NCBI RefSeq assembly: GCF_024171405.1
Contig: NZ_JALJZT010000001.1
Coordinates: 1 to 64,000 of the forward strand
Reading direction: 5' to 3'
DNA length: 64,000 nucleotides
Source: Qipengyuania citrea
Lineage (GTDB): Bacteria; Pseudomonadota; Alphaproteobacteria; Sphingomonadales; Sphingomonadaceae
Under the pieces are notes generated by a model. That model worked only from the letters and a program-made list of their open reading frames with translations. It did not search any database and was not told the DNA's origin. Below are positions 1 to 11,894 of this stretch, piece by piece; the first letter of the stretch is position 1, and the number at the start of each line of letters is the position of its first letter. The position numbers were made by a program, and so were the translations under genes.

Positions 1-3165
<3,165 letters not shown>

Positions 3166-3510
3166 TCATGGCGGATACTCGCCGCGGCGGGGCTCCGGGA
3201 GTACCTTCGGGCGGTCGTCTTCCAGCGCGGCGCGCAAGCGTGCGAAGGTGGTGCGTGTGCCGACCATGGCGACCAGCCGGAAGATCAGCGGAAAGACGAA
3301 ATAAATCGCGGTTGGCAGGAAAATCGCGGCGACGGCGGTAACGATCCAGCAGGACATATTGGCCAGGACCGAACGCTGCTCGGTATCCACCAGTGCCTTG
3401 AGGACGGCGCGCTGGACCTCGTCGCGACCGGGCACCGGGGCTGCTTCAGGAAGCTCCTGGTCGCTCCGCATCTCCACGAGTGCGCGGTCGTCCTTCCTAA
3501 ATCTTTTCAT
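3166..3510 (-). CDS. small membrane protein, probably the N-terminal part of a truncated gene
   Basis: Encodes 114 residues starting MKRFRKDD. A charged N-terminal region of about 45 residues is followed by two hydrophobic stretches at about residues 47-66 and 67-82, then a basic and acidic tail. The layout resembles the membrane anchor at the start of sensor kinases or GGDEF proteins, but no catalytic domain is present and I cannot name a family. It lies downstream of smc on the same strand. The last dozen residues (about from RPKVLPEP) fall where the plus strand begins to read as unrelated protein, so the native gene probably continues beyond a false junction near 3,200. The stop at 3166 may not be real. 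Confidence 0.55.
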   Translation of the reverse strand: MKRFRKDDRALVEMRSDQELPEAAPVPGRDEVQRAVLKALVDTEQRSVLANMSCWIVTAVAAIFLPTAIYFVFPLIFRLVAMVGTRTTFARLRAALEDDRPKVLPEPRRGEYPP

Positions 3511-3625
3511 GGTTGATGAATGTTTAGCGGCGCCGCTTTGGGAGGGGGTTAGCGCGCGCTAAGGGTTTGTCCCTAGGCTAGGGCCCGAGGGCAGGTTCTT
3601 GCCGGCCCCGAGGGGCAGCACCTAG

Positions 3626-6600
3626 TCACTCCGCCGCGAGCAATTCCTCGGCCCCGCCAAGATCGACGCTGACCAGGCGGCTGACGCCCTTTTCGATCAT
3701 CGTGACGCCGAACAGGCGGTGCATGCGGCTCATCGTCACCGCATTATGCGTGACGATCAGGTAGCGGGTCTGCGTTTCGCGCGTCATCGCGTCGAGCAGG
3801 TCGCAGAACCGGTCGATATTGGCATCGTCCAATGGCGCGTCGACCTCGTCGAGCACGCAGATCGGCGCGGGATTGGTCAGGAACAGCGCGAAGATCAGCG
3901 CGGTCGCGGTCAGCGCCTGTTCGCCGCCCGACAGCAGCGTGAGCGATTGCAGCTTCTTGCCCGGCGGCTGCGCGAAGATCTCCAGCCCCGCTTCCAGCGG
4001 ATCGTCGCTGTCGATCAGCGCCAGATGCGCCTCGCCGCCCTCGAACAGGCGCATGAACAGCCGCTGGAAATGGTCGTTAACCTGTTCGAAGGCAGCCCGC
4101 AGCCGCTCACGCCCCTCGCGGTTGAGATTGCCGATCGACCCGCGCAGCCGGCTGACCGCTTCGCGCAATTCCTCCTGTTCCTCGACATTCGCGCCATGCT
4201 CGCTCTCGATCCGCGCGAGTTCCTCCGATGCGACGAGGTTGACCGGACCGATCCTCTCGCGGCTGGCGGTGAGCCGGTCCATCTCATCGCTCTCGGTCTC
4301 GGCCGACTTGATCGCGTCCTCGTCGAATTCGAAGCGCTGCGGCAGCAGCGGGGGCGGGCACTGGAACCGCTCGCCCGAAATCCGTGCCATCTCGATCCGG
4401 CGGCCGTCCTGGCTTTCCGCGCGGGCAGAAAGGCCGGCGCGGTTCTCGCGCGCTGCGGCCAGCGCCTCGTTGGTCGCGGTGAAGCCGCGGTCGGCCTCCT
4501 GCGCCAGCGCATTGGCTTCGGCGACCGCCTGCTCGGCTGCGGACAGCTCGCGGGTCAGGCGCTCGCGTACCTGGTCGCCCTGTTCGATTTCGAGCATCAG
4601 CCCCTCGGGCTTGGCCGCGATGACCGCGCGCTCCTGCGTGATTTCCTCGGCGCGGGTCTCCATTTCGGACAGCCGCCGCGCCGCATCGCCGCTGCGCGCC
4701 TGCCAATTGGCCATGTCGCTGCGCTGCGCCGAGGCGCGTTCGCGCGCCACCGCCAGTGCCTGGTCGTGCGCCGCCAGCGCGGCAGCGCGCGCCTGCATCG
4801 CGGTGCGCGCGGCTTCGTTCTGCGCGCGGGCGGCTTCGAGCGTGGCGCGCCCCGCGGCAGGGTCGGGCAGCGCATCGCGCTTGGCCTCGGCTGCGGCAAG
4901 GTCGGCCTGCGCCGCGGCGACCAGCTCGCCATGCTCGGCCTCGCTCCGGTCCAATTCTTCGAGCCGCGAGGCCAGCCGCTCGCGCGCGGATTCGGCCTGG
5001 TCGAGCGCGCGCAGCGCCTGCCGCTCGGCCTCCGCCGTCCCGGTCAGCTCGCGCTCGGCGGCGACCAGATCGCGCTGCAAGCGTCCCAGTTCCTCGCTTG
5101 CCGTGTCCATCGCCGCCTGCGCCGCAGTCGCCGCGTCGCGCAGCGCGGGCAGGCGCGCGTCGAGCTCGGCAAAGCGGTTCTCCGCTTCCAGTCGCGCCGC
5201 TTCGGCCGATCCTTCGCCATGTACGACAAGCCCGTCCCAGCGCCGCAACCGCCCATCCATCGTGACCAGCGAATGGCCGGGGGCGAGCGTGCGTCCGTCG
5301 TCTGCCTTTGCCACATGCATCAGCGCCAGCGGCGCGCGCAATTCTTCTGGACAGGTCTCGACATGCGCGGACAGGCTGTCGGCGACGGGCGAGGGGGCCG
5401 CGGCCCCGGTCCAGTAGCGCCCCTCGGCATCGCCTTCGGGTAGGCCGAGCAATGCCTTGCCGTCTCGTCCCAGCGCCGCTGCGACCGCGCGTTCATAGCC
5501 CTTCGCCGCGCGCACACCGTCGATCGCCTGTTGCCGTCCGCTGCGCTTGGCCGCGGCGCGTTCGCGTGCTTCGCGGTCGCGGGTGAGCGCTTCCCATTCG
5601 CGTTGCACGCCGGACAGTTCGGCGCGCGCTTCGGAGAGGGCGGATGCGGCGCTATCGCGGCTGGCCTGCAGCTCGGCCTTGCGCGCTTGCATCTCCTCGA
5701 GCGTGCGCCGCCGCTCGGCCAGCGTCCGGGCGGCTTCCTCGGCTGCAGCCTTGGCGGCATCGACATCGGCGTCGGGATCCTCGCCCGCCAGCGCCGCGCG
5801 GCGTTCGGCCATCCGGCGCCCCTCCGCCGCAGCGCGGTCGAGCCGGGTCCTGATCTGCGCGATTTCCGCCTCCGCGACGCGCCATTCGGCTTCCACCCCG
5901 GCATTGTCGGCAGTCGCGCGCGCCAGCGCGAGTTCGGCGGCGCGGCTGTCGCGCTCGGCCTGCTCATGCGCGCGTTCGAGCGCGGGGCGCTGTTCTTCAT
6001 CGCCCGCTAGCGCCTGTTCGCTCGCCGCCAGCTCGCGTTCGAGCCGCGACAGCGCTTCGGCGGCATCCTTGGTCAGCCGGTCGGCTTCGCCGCGGTCGGC
6101 CTCGAGCCGTGCCTGCTGCCGGTCGAGATCGGCGAGCCGCTGCTCCGCCGCTTCGAGCTGGCTGCTCAGCGCCGCCATGCGGTGGCCATGCGCGCTGGCA
6201 TCGTCGCGGCGATCGGCTTGTTCGTCGCGCGCTTCGGCCAGCGCCTCGGCGGCACTGCGCTGCGCATTCTGCGCCGCATCGGCTTCCTGCTGCGCTTCGG
6301 CCACGCGCGCATCGGCCTGCGTGGCGGCGGCCTTGGCTTCCTCCGCCGCCGCAGCGGCTTCGCGCCAGCGCGCAAACACCAGCCGCGCCTCGGCGCTCTT
6401 TATCTCGTCCGACAGTTTCTTGTAGCGTTCGGCCTGCTTGGCCTGCCGCCGCAGCGAGGCGATCTGGCTGTCCAGCCCCGCCATGATGTCTTCGAGCCGT
6501 TCGAGATTGGTCTCGGTCTGCCGCAGCTTGCTTTCCGCATCGCGGCGGCGGACATGCAGCCCCGCGATCCCCGCTGCTTCCTCGAGCATCTGGCGGCGTT

Positions 6601-7048
6601 CGGTCGGCTTGGCGGCGATGACCTGCGCGATCTTGCCCTGGCTGACCAGCGCGGGGCTGTGCGCGCCGGTCGCCGCATCGGCGAAGATCAGCGCCACATC
6701 CTTGGCGCGCACATCGCTGCCATTGAGCCGGTAGGCGCTGCCCGCACCGCGCTCGATCCGGCGGACGACTTCCATCTCGTCGCCGTCATCGTCGGCGCCC
6801 TGCAACACGACTTCGGCGAAATCGCGTTGCGGGCGGCTTTGCGTGCCGGCGAAGATGACGTCTTCCATCCCGCCCGAGCGCATGGATTTGGGCGAGTTTT
6901 CGCCCATCACCCAGCGGATCGCCTCGAGCAGGTTGGACTTGCCGCAGCCATTGGGGCCGACGACCCCCGTCAGCCCCGGCTCGATATGCAAGGTGGCAGG
7001 TTCGACGAAGCTCTTGAAGCCGCTCAACCGGAGCTTCGAGATGCGCAT
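3626..7048 (-). CDS. smc: chromosome segregation protein SMC
   Basis: SMC is the ATPase of the condensin-like complex that organises and segregates the chromosome, acting with ScpA and ScpB. The 1140-residue length is normal for the family. The Walker A motif GPNGCGKS is at residues 31-38. Two long Ala/Glu/Arg-rich coiled coils flank a hinge at about residues 510-640 (KGYERAVAAALG marks its start). The ABC signature LSGGEQ is near residue 1039 and Walker B (CVLDEVDAPLDD) near 1064-1075, so the head domain is complete. The ATG at 7048 is supported by the standard N-terminus MRISKLRLSGFKSF. It follows a DsbA-like gene on the same strand with a gap of 27 bases, so co-transcription is likely. scpA and scpB are not in this window. 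Confidence 0.97.
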   Translation of the reverse strand: MRISKLRLSGFKSFVEPATLHIEPGLTGVVGPNGCGKSNLLEAIRWVMGENSPKSMRSGGMEDVIFAGTQSRPQRDFAEVVLQGADDDGDEMEVVRRIERGAGSAYRLNGSDVRAKDVALIFADAATGAHSPALVSQGKIAQVIAAKPTERRQMLEEAAGIAGLHVRRRDAESKLRQTETNLERLEDIMAGLDSQIASLRRQAKQAERYKKLSDEIKSAEARLVFARWREAAAAAEEAKAAATQADARVAEAQQEADAAQNAQRSAAEALAEARDEQADRRDDASAHGHRMAALSSQLEAAEQRLADLDRQQARLEADRGEADRLTKDAAEALSRLERELAASEQALAGDEEQRPALERAHEQAERDSRAAELALARATADNAGVEAEWRVAEAEIAQIRTRLDRAAAEGRRMAERRAALAGEDPDADVDAAKAAAEEAARTLAERRRTLEEMQARKAELQASRDSAASALSEARAELSGVQREWEALTRDREARERAAAKRSGRQQAIDGVRAAKGYERAVAAALGRDGKALLGLPEGDAEGRYWTGAAAPSPVADSLSAHVETCPEELRAPLALMHVAKADDGRTLAPGHSLVTMDGRLRRWDGLVVHGEGSAEAARLEAENRFAELDARLPALRDAATAAQAAMDTASEELGRLQRDLVAAERELTGTAEAERQALRALDQAESARERLASRLEELDRSEAEHGELVAAAQADLAAAEAKRDALPDPAAGRATLEAARAQNEAARTAMQARAAALAAHDQALAVARERASAQRSDMANWQARSGDAARRLSEMETRAEEITQERAVIAAKPEGLMLEIEQGDQVRERLTRELSAAEQAVAEANALAQEADRGFTATNEALAAARENRAGLSARAESQDGRRIEMARISGERFQCPPPLLPQRFEFDEDAIKSAETESDEMDRLTASRERIGPVNLVASEELARIESEHGANVEEQEELREAVSRLRGSIGNLNREGRERLRAAFEQVNDHFQRLFMRLFEGGEAHLALIDSDDPLEAGLEIFAQPPGKKLQSLTLLSGGEQALTATALIFALFLTNPAPICVLDEVDAPLDDANIDRFCDLLDAMTRETQTRYLIVTHNAVTMSRMHRLFGVTMIEKGVSRLVSVDLGGAEELLAAE

Positions 7049-7075
7049 CGTCGTCCTGTCCCCCCGGCGCCGGAC

Positions 7076-7816
7076 TTACCTGGCGCCGGCGCGCTGGAGG
7101 ATGGGTTCCAGCGCCGCCCAGGTGTTGGCATCGACATCGCGGCCGTTCAGCTTGAAGGTCGGCGTGCCCGAGATGTTGTATTCCTGGCTGTAGCGCTGCG
7201 TGTGATCGGCCTGTTCCTCGAGCTTGGCGACATCGGCCAGGCACTGGCGGCCCTGGTCTTCGCTGATCCCGCGCGCGGCGAAGAAATCGAGATAGCCGAG
7301 CTGTTCGGCGGCGACCACGAAGCGTTCCTCCATCGGGCGCTGCATGGCGGCTTCGAAAGCGGCCTGGTTGGTCTGGACCGGTTCCATGATGCTTTCGAAA
7401 TTGCCCCACACCTGGTCCGACAGCGGGATGACCGCTGAGGCGGGACCGCATTGAGTCAACCGGCCCAGCATCAGGTCGATCGGCCCGTGAATCGCGAACT
7501 GGCGCAGTTCGAAGCTGACCACGCCGCTGTCGACATATTCCATCAGCGGTTCCGCGCCTTCCATCGAGAAGCGCGCGCAGGTGCCGCAGGTGAGCGAGCC
7601 GTATTCGATCAGCTTGAGCGGCGCGTCGGGATTGCCGACCAGCGTGCCGCCGTCTTCGGTCATGACCGCGGTGGTGCGCCATTCGCTGCCCTCGGGCGCG
7701 GGGATGGCGGCGATCGCTTCGCTTTCGATGTCGCCGGTTTCCTCGGCCGCGGACCCACAGGCGGCGAGCGCCAGGGCGAGCGGGGCGGCAAGGGCGAAAC
7801 GCAGGGTCTTGGTCAT
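7076..7816 (-). CDS. DsbA-family thioredoxin-domain lipoprotein
   Basis: A 246-residue protein with a lipoprotein signal: a hydrophobic N-terminus ending in ALAAC (lipobox, Cys about residue 20). The body is a DsbA/DsbG-type thioredoxin fold with the redox motif CGTC in SLTCGTCARF and the cis-proline loop in SGTPTFKLNG near the C-terminus. It probably makes, breaks or isomerises disulfides in the periplasm while anchored to a membrane. Longer upstream readings exist, but the ATG at 7816 gives the clean signal peptide. It is the second of two related genes in tandem, and the CGTC motif differs from the partner's CSHC, which suggests different redox potentials or partners. Confidence 0.85.
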   Translation of the reverse strand: MTKTLRFALAAPLALALAACGSAAEETGDIESEAIAAIPAPEGSEWRTTAVMTEDGGTLVGNPDAPLKLIEYGSLTCGTCARFSMEGAEPLMEYVDSGVVSFELRQFAIHGPIDLMLGRLTQCGPASAVIPLSDQVWGNFESIMEPVQTNQAAFEAAMQRPMEERFVVAAEQLGYLDFFAARGISEDQGRQCLADVAKLEEQADHTQRYSQEYNISGTPTFKLNGRDVDANTWAALEPILQRAGAR

Positions 7817-7925
7817 GAATATCCTCGTGTCTGGACTGGAGAAGCTAGGCCCGGGGGTGCAGCCGTGAAAAGGCGGAGGCAGGCGTATCCACAGGGCTTT
7901 CCCCCGAAAACCGGTTCGAACGCGG

Positions 7926-8633
7926 TCAGATGGCGTCCTTGAGCTGCTTTTCGAGCGTGGGCCAGTCATGCGTACCCTCGAGCAGCTTGCCGTCGAGCAC
8001 GAAGCTGGGCGTGCCGGTGATGCCATAGCGTTCGGCATCGGCAGCCGAACGGTCGGCCATCGCATTGGCCTTGGCCTCGTCCGACAGGCAGCGGTTCATC
8101 TCGGCGCGCGAATAGCCGCGCGTTTCCATGATGTCGTAGAAATCGAGATCGCTGGCGATCGCCTGCAAGCGGGCCGACAGCGAACCGAACTGCCAGCGCG
8201 ATTTCTGCGCCTGCGTCGCGGTGCGCGCCTTTTCGATCCATTCGTCGTAGCGATAGGTGATCGCTTCGTGATTGCGGCCGAATTTCTTCGGGTCGCCGCA
8301 ATGCGTGAGCAGTGCCGCGGTCAGGTCGACCGGGTCGCGGATCAGGTGGCGGATTTCATAGCTGATCTTGCCCGTGGGGACATAGGCCAGCTTGAGCGCG
8401 CCATCGCCCCGCCGCGCGAATTGTGCGCAATGCGAGCAGGTGTAGCTCATGAATTCGATTAGCTTGGTCTCGGCGGCGGGATTGCCGAAGCGGTGCCCGC
8501 CATCGGTCCGGTCGAGCATGGCCGCCCAATTGCCGCCCGGCAGGACCAGCCGTTCCTGCGCGCTGGCGGTGATCGCCAGCGTTCCGGCCCCGGCCAGCGC
8601 CAGCGCGGCCAATGTCAGCTTGTTCTTCGTCAC
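7926..8633 (-). CDS. periplasmic DsbA-family thiol oxidoreductase
   Basis: A 235-residue protein with a cleavable signal peptide (hydrophobic residues about 6-22, cut after AITASA). The thioredoxin fold carries the active site CSHC in SYTCSHCAQF and a cis-proline in TGTPSFVLDG. The insertion between them matches the helical domain of DsbA. It is a paralogue of the lipoprotein downstream and shares the same strand. Its start codon overlaps the end of the dciA gene by four bases (ATGA type), so the two are translationally coupled. Substrates cannot be read from the sequence. Confidence 0.87.
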   Translation of the reverse strand: MTKNKLTLAALALAGAGTLAITASAQERLVLPGGNWAAMLDRTDGGHRFGNPAAETKLIEFMSYTCSHCAQFARRGDGALKLAYVPTGKISYEIRHLIRDPVDLTAALLTHCGDPKKFGRNHEAITYRYDEWIEKARTATQAQKSRWQFGSLSARLQAIASDLDFYDIMETRGYSRAEMNRCLSDEAKANAMADRSAADAERYGITGTPSFVLDGKLLEGTHDWPTLEKQLKDAI

Positions 8634-9202
8634 GTGTCCTCATTCCCATTCTCTTGCGACCCCATGCTGCGCGCCAGCGATTCGAGCACGGTGCGCAATT
8701 CGGGGTCGCCGATGTCGCGCAGGCTGTCGCCCAATTCCATCGGAATGGGCTTGAGCGATGGCGGCGCCTTGGGCTTTTCCCTGTCGGGCGGCGGCTTAAC
8801 CTCGCCTTGCCGCAGCTTGATCCGCGCGACCGCGCGATAGCCGAAGAAGCGGTTCACCCGCTCGATGATCTCGGGCAGCACCTGCTGCACCAGCGGCGCA
8901 TGCGCGGGTTTGACCACGAGATGCATGATTCCCTCCGCTTTCTCGCCGGGAGGAAAGCGGATCATCTCGGGCGTGCAGACGCGCGCATGGGTCGGGCCGA
9001 CGATCTCGGGCCAGCGGCTGACGACCGAGCTCTGGACGAAGCCGAACCGGCGAAAGGCGCTGCGTCCGATCTGCGGCATCAAATCGCTGATCGGCTTGGC
9101 CAGCCCCCCGCGCGGGCGGGAATACTGGCGGCCGCGCGCGCCCTTGTTCGAGCCCGGCGTGCCGGATCTGGTGGTGTCGCTTCCCATGGTGCGAAAGCTC
9201 AT
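8630..9202 (-). CDS. DciA-like DUF721 protein, probable replicative helicase loader
   Basis: A 190-residue protein whose central part (about residues 38-115) matches the DUF721/DciA fold: GRSAFRRFGFVQSSVVSRWPEIVG followed by a segment ending in VLPEIIERVNRFFGY. DciA is the ancestral loader of the DnaB helicase in bacteria that lack DnaC or DnaI. The N-terminal 35 residues are basic and glycine-rich, and the C-terminal third is proline- and acid-rich and probably disordered. It is divergent from mutY, with only 14 bases between the two start codons, so the promoters must overlap the neighbouring gene starts. The domain call comes from motif memory, not an alignment. Confidence 0.8.
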   Translation of the reverse strand: MSFRTMGSDTTRSGTPGSNKGARGRQYSRPRGGLAKPISDLMPQIGRSAFRRFGFVQSSVVSRWPEIVGPTHARVCTPEMIRFPPGEKAEGIMHLVVKPAHAPLVQQVLPEIIERVNRFFGYRAVARIKLRQGEVKPPPDREKPKAPPSLKPIPMELGDSLRDIGDPELRTVLESLARSMGSQENGNEDT

Positions 9203-9216
9203 GCCATAAGCGCGCC

Positions 9217-10251
9217 GTGGCCGCTACTGTCTCCGAACATCTGCTCGACTGGTACGATGCGCATGCACGCGACCTGCCGTGGCGCGCGCGGCCCGGTGCG
9301 CCGCACTCCGCCGATGGCAGCTGGCCGTACCGGGTGTGGCTGTCCGAAGTGATGCTGCAGCAGACGACCGTGGCGGCGGTAAAACCCTATTTCGAAGCCT
9401 TCACCACGCGCTGGCCGACGGTCGAGGCGCTCGCCGCCGCGCCCGAGGAGGACGTCATGGCGGCATGGGCGGGGCTGGGCTATTACTCGCGCGCCCGCAA
9501 TCTGGTGCAATGCGCCCGCGCCGTGGCGCAGCGCGGCGGGTTTCCGCAGACCGAGGCGGAATTGCGCGAATTGCCCGGGCTGGGTGCCTATACCGCGGCG
9601 GCGGTCGCCGCGATCGCATTCGGGCGGCGCGCGGTGGTGGTCGATGCCAATGTCGAACGCGTGGTCGCGCGGCTGTTCGCGATCGAGGCGCCGCTGCCGG
9701 GGGCGCGCAAGCCGATCCGCGTAGCCGCCGATGCGATCACTCCCGATGACCGCGCGGGCGATTTTGCGCAGGCGATGATGGATCTCGGCGCGACGATCTG
9801 CACCTCGCGCGATCCCAGGTGCCTGCTGTGCCCGCTCAGCCAGGCCTGCCGGGGCCGCGCGGCGGGCGATCCGGCGCGGCTGCCGGTCAAGGCGCCGAAG
9901 AAACCCAAGCCGCTGCGGCAGGGGCAGGCCTACTGGATCGAGCGCGACGGCGCGGTGTGGCTGGTGAAGCGCACGGGCACCGGCATGCTCGGCGGAATGC
10001 GCGCGCTGCCCGATGACGGCTGGAGCGCGCGCGGCGACGGATCGGGCAAGCCGCCGTTACAGGGCGTGTGGGAAAGCGCGGGTCTGGTGCGTCACACCTT
10101 CACGCATTTCGCGCTTGAACTGTCGGTGCACATCCAGCGCGATGCACCGGCGGCCGGGGGTAGCGGCGAATGGTGGCCGCTCGACCGCCTCGACGAAGCG
10201 GGGCTGCCGACATTGTTTGCCAAGGCCGCGCGGCTGGCGCTGGCAGATTAG
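9217..10251 (+). CDS. mutY: A/G-specific adenine glycosylase MutY
   Basis: MutY removes adenine mispaired with 8-oxoguanine. The 344 residues contain the catalytic glutamate region LSEVMLQQT, the helix-hairpin-helix ELPGLGAYTAAAV, the VDANVERV motif with the catalytic aspartate, and a 4Fe-4S cluster site with spacing C-x6-C-x2-C-x5-C (CTSRDPRCLLCPLSQAC). A NUDIX-like C-terminal domain (about 230-344) recognises 8-oxoguanine. The start is GTG at 9217. The stop overlaps the stop of the convergent small gene at 10248. Confidence 0.95.
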   Translation: MAATVSEHLLDWYDAHARDLPWRARPGAPHSADGSWPYRVWLSEVMLQQTTVAAVKPYFEAFTTRWPTVEALAAAPEEDVMAAWAGLGYYSRARNLVQCARAVAQRGGFPQTEAELRELPGLGAYTAAAVAAIAFGRRAVVVDANVERVVARLFAIEAPLPGARKPIRVAADAITPDDRAGDFAQAMMDLGATICTSRDPRCLLCPLSQACRGRAAGDPARLPVKAPKKPKPLRQGQAYWIERDGAVWLVKRTGTGMLGGMRALPDDGWSARGDGSGKPPLQGVWESAGLVRHTFTHFALELSVHIQRDAPAAGGSGEWWPLDRLDEAGLPTLFAKAARLALAD

Positions 10252-10469
10252 ATAAACCCGCCGCCCAGTGACAGGCGGATCGCCGCGATCAGCAGCACGA
10301 CGATGCAGAAATTGCGCCCGCCATTGCTCGACGACATCTGCCCTACCAGGATGCCCACCACGATCAGCGGCAGCGCGAACCAATTGGCCCAGCCGAGCAT
10401 CGGAATGGTCGCCGGAATGACGATTACGAGCGAGACGATCCCGAACAGGATGGAGAGGATGTTGAGCAT
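10248..10469 (-). CDS. small two-helix membrane protein of unknown function
   Basis: A 73-residue protein starting MLNILSILFG. Almost the whole chain is hydrophobic, with membrane segments at about residues 4-22 and 24-42 and a third hydrophobic stretch at about 54-66. It contains no charged motif or cysteine pair that would suggest a family. The stop codon overlaps the mutY stop on the opposite strand. Its start lies back to back with the beta-lactamase-like gene, leaving 111 bases for two promoters. I do not recognise it. Confidence 0.6.
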   Translation of the reverse strand: MLNILSILFGIVSLVIVIPATIPMLGWANWFALPLIVVGILVGQMSSSNGGRNFCIVVLLIAAIRLSLGGGFI

Positions 10470-10580
10470 GTGTTCTACATAGATAGGACACCGCGCTTTG
10501 ACAACCGTTTCGATTCGCAATTGACGCTCCCGCATGCGTCCCGCACAAACGCGCGCACATACAGATACGGAGAGATACGC

Positions 10581-11891
10581 ATGGCCTTTCGCGAGTTCGA
10601 CACCCCCCAGGTCTCCCGCCGTGCGCTGCTGCGCGGGGGCGCGTGGCTTACCGCCGGCGCGGCGCTGGCGGGCAATCCGATGGGCCGCATGGCGCTGGCG
10701 CAGGGCGGCGCGGCGAACTGGCAGGCGGTCACCGCGATGGTCGACAAATACGTGTCGGAGCGCAAGGTCGCGAACATGGTCGCCACGCTCGGCTGGGGCG
10801 CGCGCGATCCGCAATATATCGCCCGCGGCACGCTCGCACTCGGCGGCCCGGTCAAGGCCGATGCCGACAGCCTCTATCGCATCTATTCGATGACCAAGCC
10901 GATCACCGGTATGGCCGCGATGATGCTGATCGACGAGGGCCGGCTCGGGCTCGACCAGCCGATCGCCGAACTGCTGCCCGCCTATGCCAATATGCAGGTA
11001 CAGAAGACCTATGACGGGTCGATCACCGATGTGGTCCCCGCCGAACGCCCGATCACCGTGCGCCAATTGCTCACGCATACGGCGGGGCTTGGCTATGGCA
11101 TCGTCCAGAAGGGGCCGATCACCACGGCCTATACCGATCAGGGGCTGATCCCCGGACAGGTGAGCCGCATCCCGATCCCCGGCATCGGCCGCGCAACCCC
11201 GGTCGAGGGGCTCGATGTCTTCGCCGACCGGCTCGCCACGCTGCCGCTGGTGCTGCAGCCGGGCAGCAAGTGGAGCTATTCGGTCAGTCTCGACCTGCTC
11301 GGCCGCGTGATCGAAGTCGCCTCGGGCATGGCGTTCGACGAATTCCTGCATAAGCGGATCTTCGAACCCGCGGGCATGACCAGTACCTGGTTCACCGTCC
11401 CCGCAAGCGAAGTGGGGCGCTTCACCACCAACTACGGCATCATGAATGGCACGCCGATCCCGATGGATCCGGCCAAGGCGTCGATCTACCTCGACAAGCC
11501 GCCGTTCCCCTTCGGCGGCGCGGGGCTGGTGTCGAGCCCGCGCGATTACGACCGCTTCCTCAAGATGCTGCTCGGCTACGGCGTGATCGACGGCAAGCGC
11601 GTGATGGGCGAGCTGGCGGTGCGCGTGGGCACCTCCAACCTGCTGCCCGAAACCGCCACCACCGAAGGCACCTGGGTCGAAGGCCAGGGCTTCGGCGCTG
11701 GCGGACGCGTGACCGACGGGTCCTATGGCTGGGGCGGCGCGGCAGGCACGGTCGCTTTCGTCAATTACAAGGCCGGGCTGCGGGCCAATCTGATGACCCA
11801 GTACATGCCGTCGGACAGCTATCCCATTCACGAAGGTTTCCCCGAAGCGGTGACCGCCGATCTGGCCGCGATGCAGGGGGCGAAGGCGTAA
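10581..11891 (+). CDS. exported serine beta-lactamase-like hydrolase (class C / esterase family)
   Basis: A 436-residue protein of the beta-lactamase/DD-peptidase fold (family S12 type). The N-terminus has a Tat-type signal (SRRALLRG followed by a hydrophobic run ending in ALAQG). The catalytic motif S-x-x-K is in YSMTKPITG and the Y-x-N-like motif is YSVS in the segment KWSYSVSLDLLG. A glycine-rich strand near the C-terminus (GWGGAAGTVAF) replaces the KTG motif, as in many esterases of this family. It is more likely an esterase or peptidase than an antibiotic resistance enzyme. It is followed after three bases by nudC. Confidence 0.85.
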   Translation: MAFREFDTPQVSRRALLRGGAWLTAGAALAGNPMGRMALAQGGAANWQAVTAMVDKYVSERKVANMVATLGWGARDPQYIARGTLALGGPVKADADSLYRIYSMTKPITGMAAMMLIDEGRLGLDQPIAELLPAYANMQVQKTYDGSITDVVPAERPITVRQLLTHTAGLGYGIVQKGPITTAYTDQGLIPGQVSRIPIPGIGRATPVEGLDVFADRLATLPLVLQPGSKWSYSVSLDLLGRVIEVASGMAFDEFLHKRIFEPAGMTSTWFTVPASEVGRFTTNYGIMNGTPIPMDPAKASIYLDKPPFPFGGAGLVSSPRDYDRFLKMLLGYGVIDGKRVMGELAVRVGTSNLLPETATTEGTWVEGQGFGAGGRVTDGSYGWGGAAGTVAFVNYKAGLRANLMTQYMPSDSYPIHEGFPEAVTADLAAMQGAKA

Positions 11892-11894
11892 GCC

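Noticed and set aside
3719-5443. 574-residue open frame on the plus strand
   Set aside because: It lies antisense to smc. High GC in smc makes long antisense frames common; the product is Arg/Gly/Leu-rich with no motif.
10581-11891. Antibiotic-resistance beta-lactamase
   Set aside because: The KTG motif is not conserved and the protein is closer to esterase/S12 peptidases; resistance cannot be inferred.
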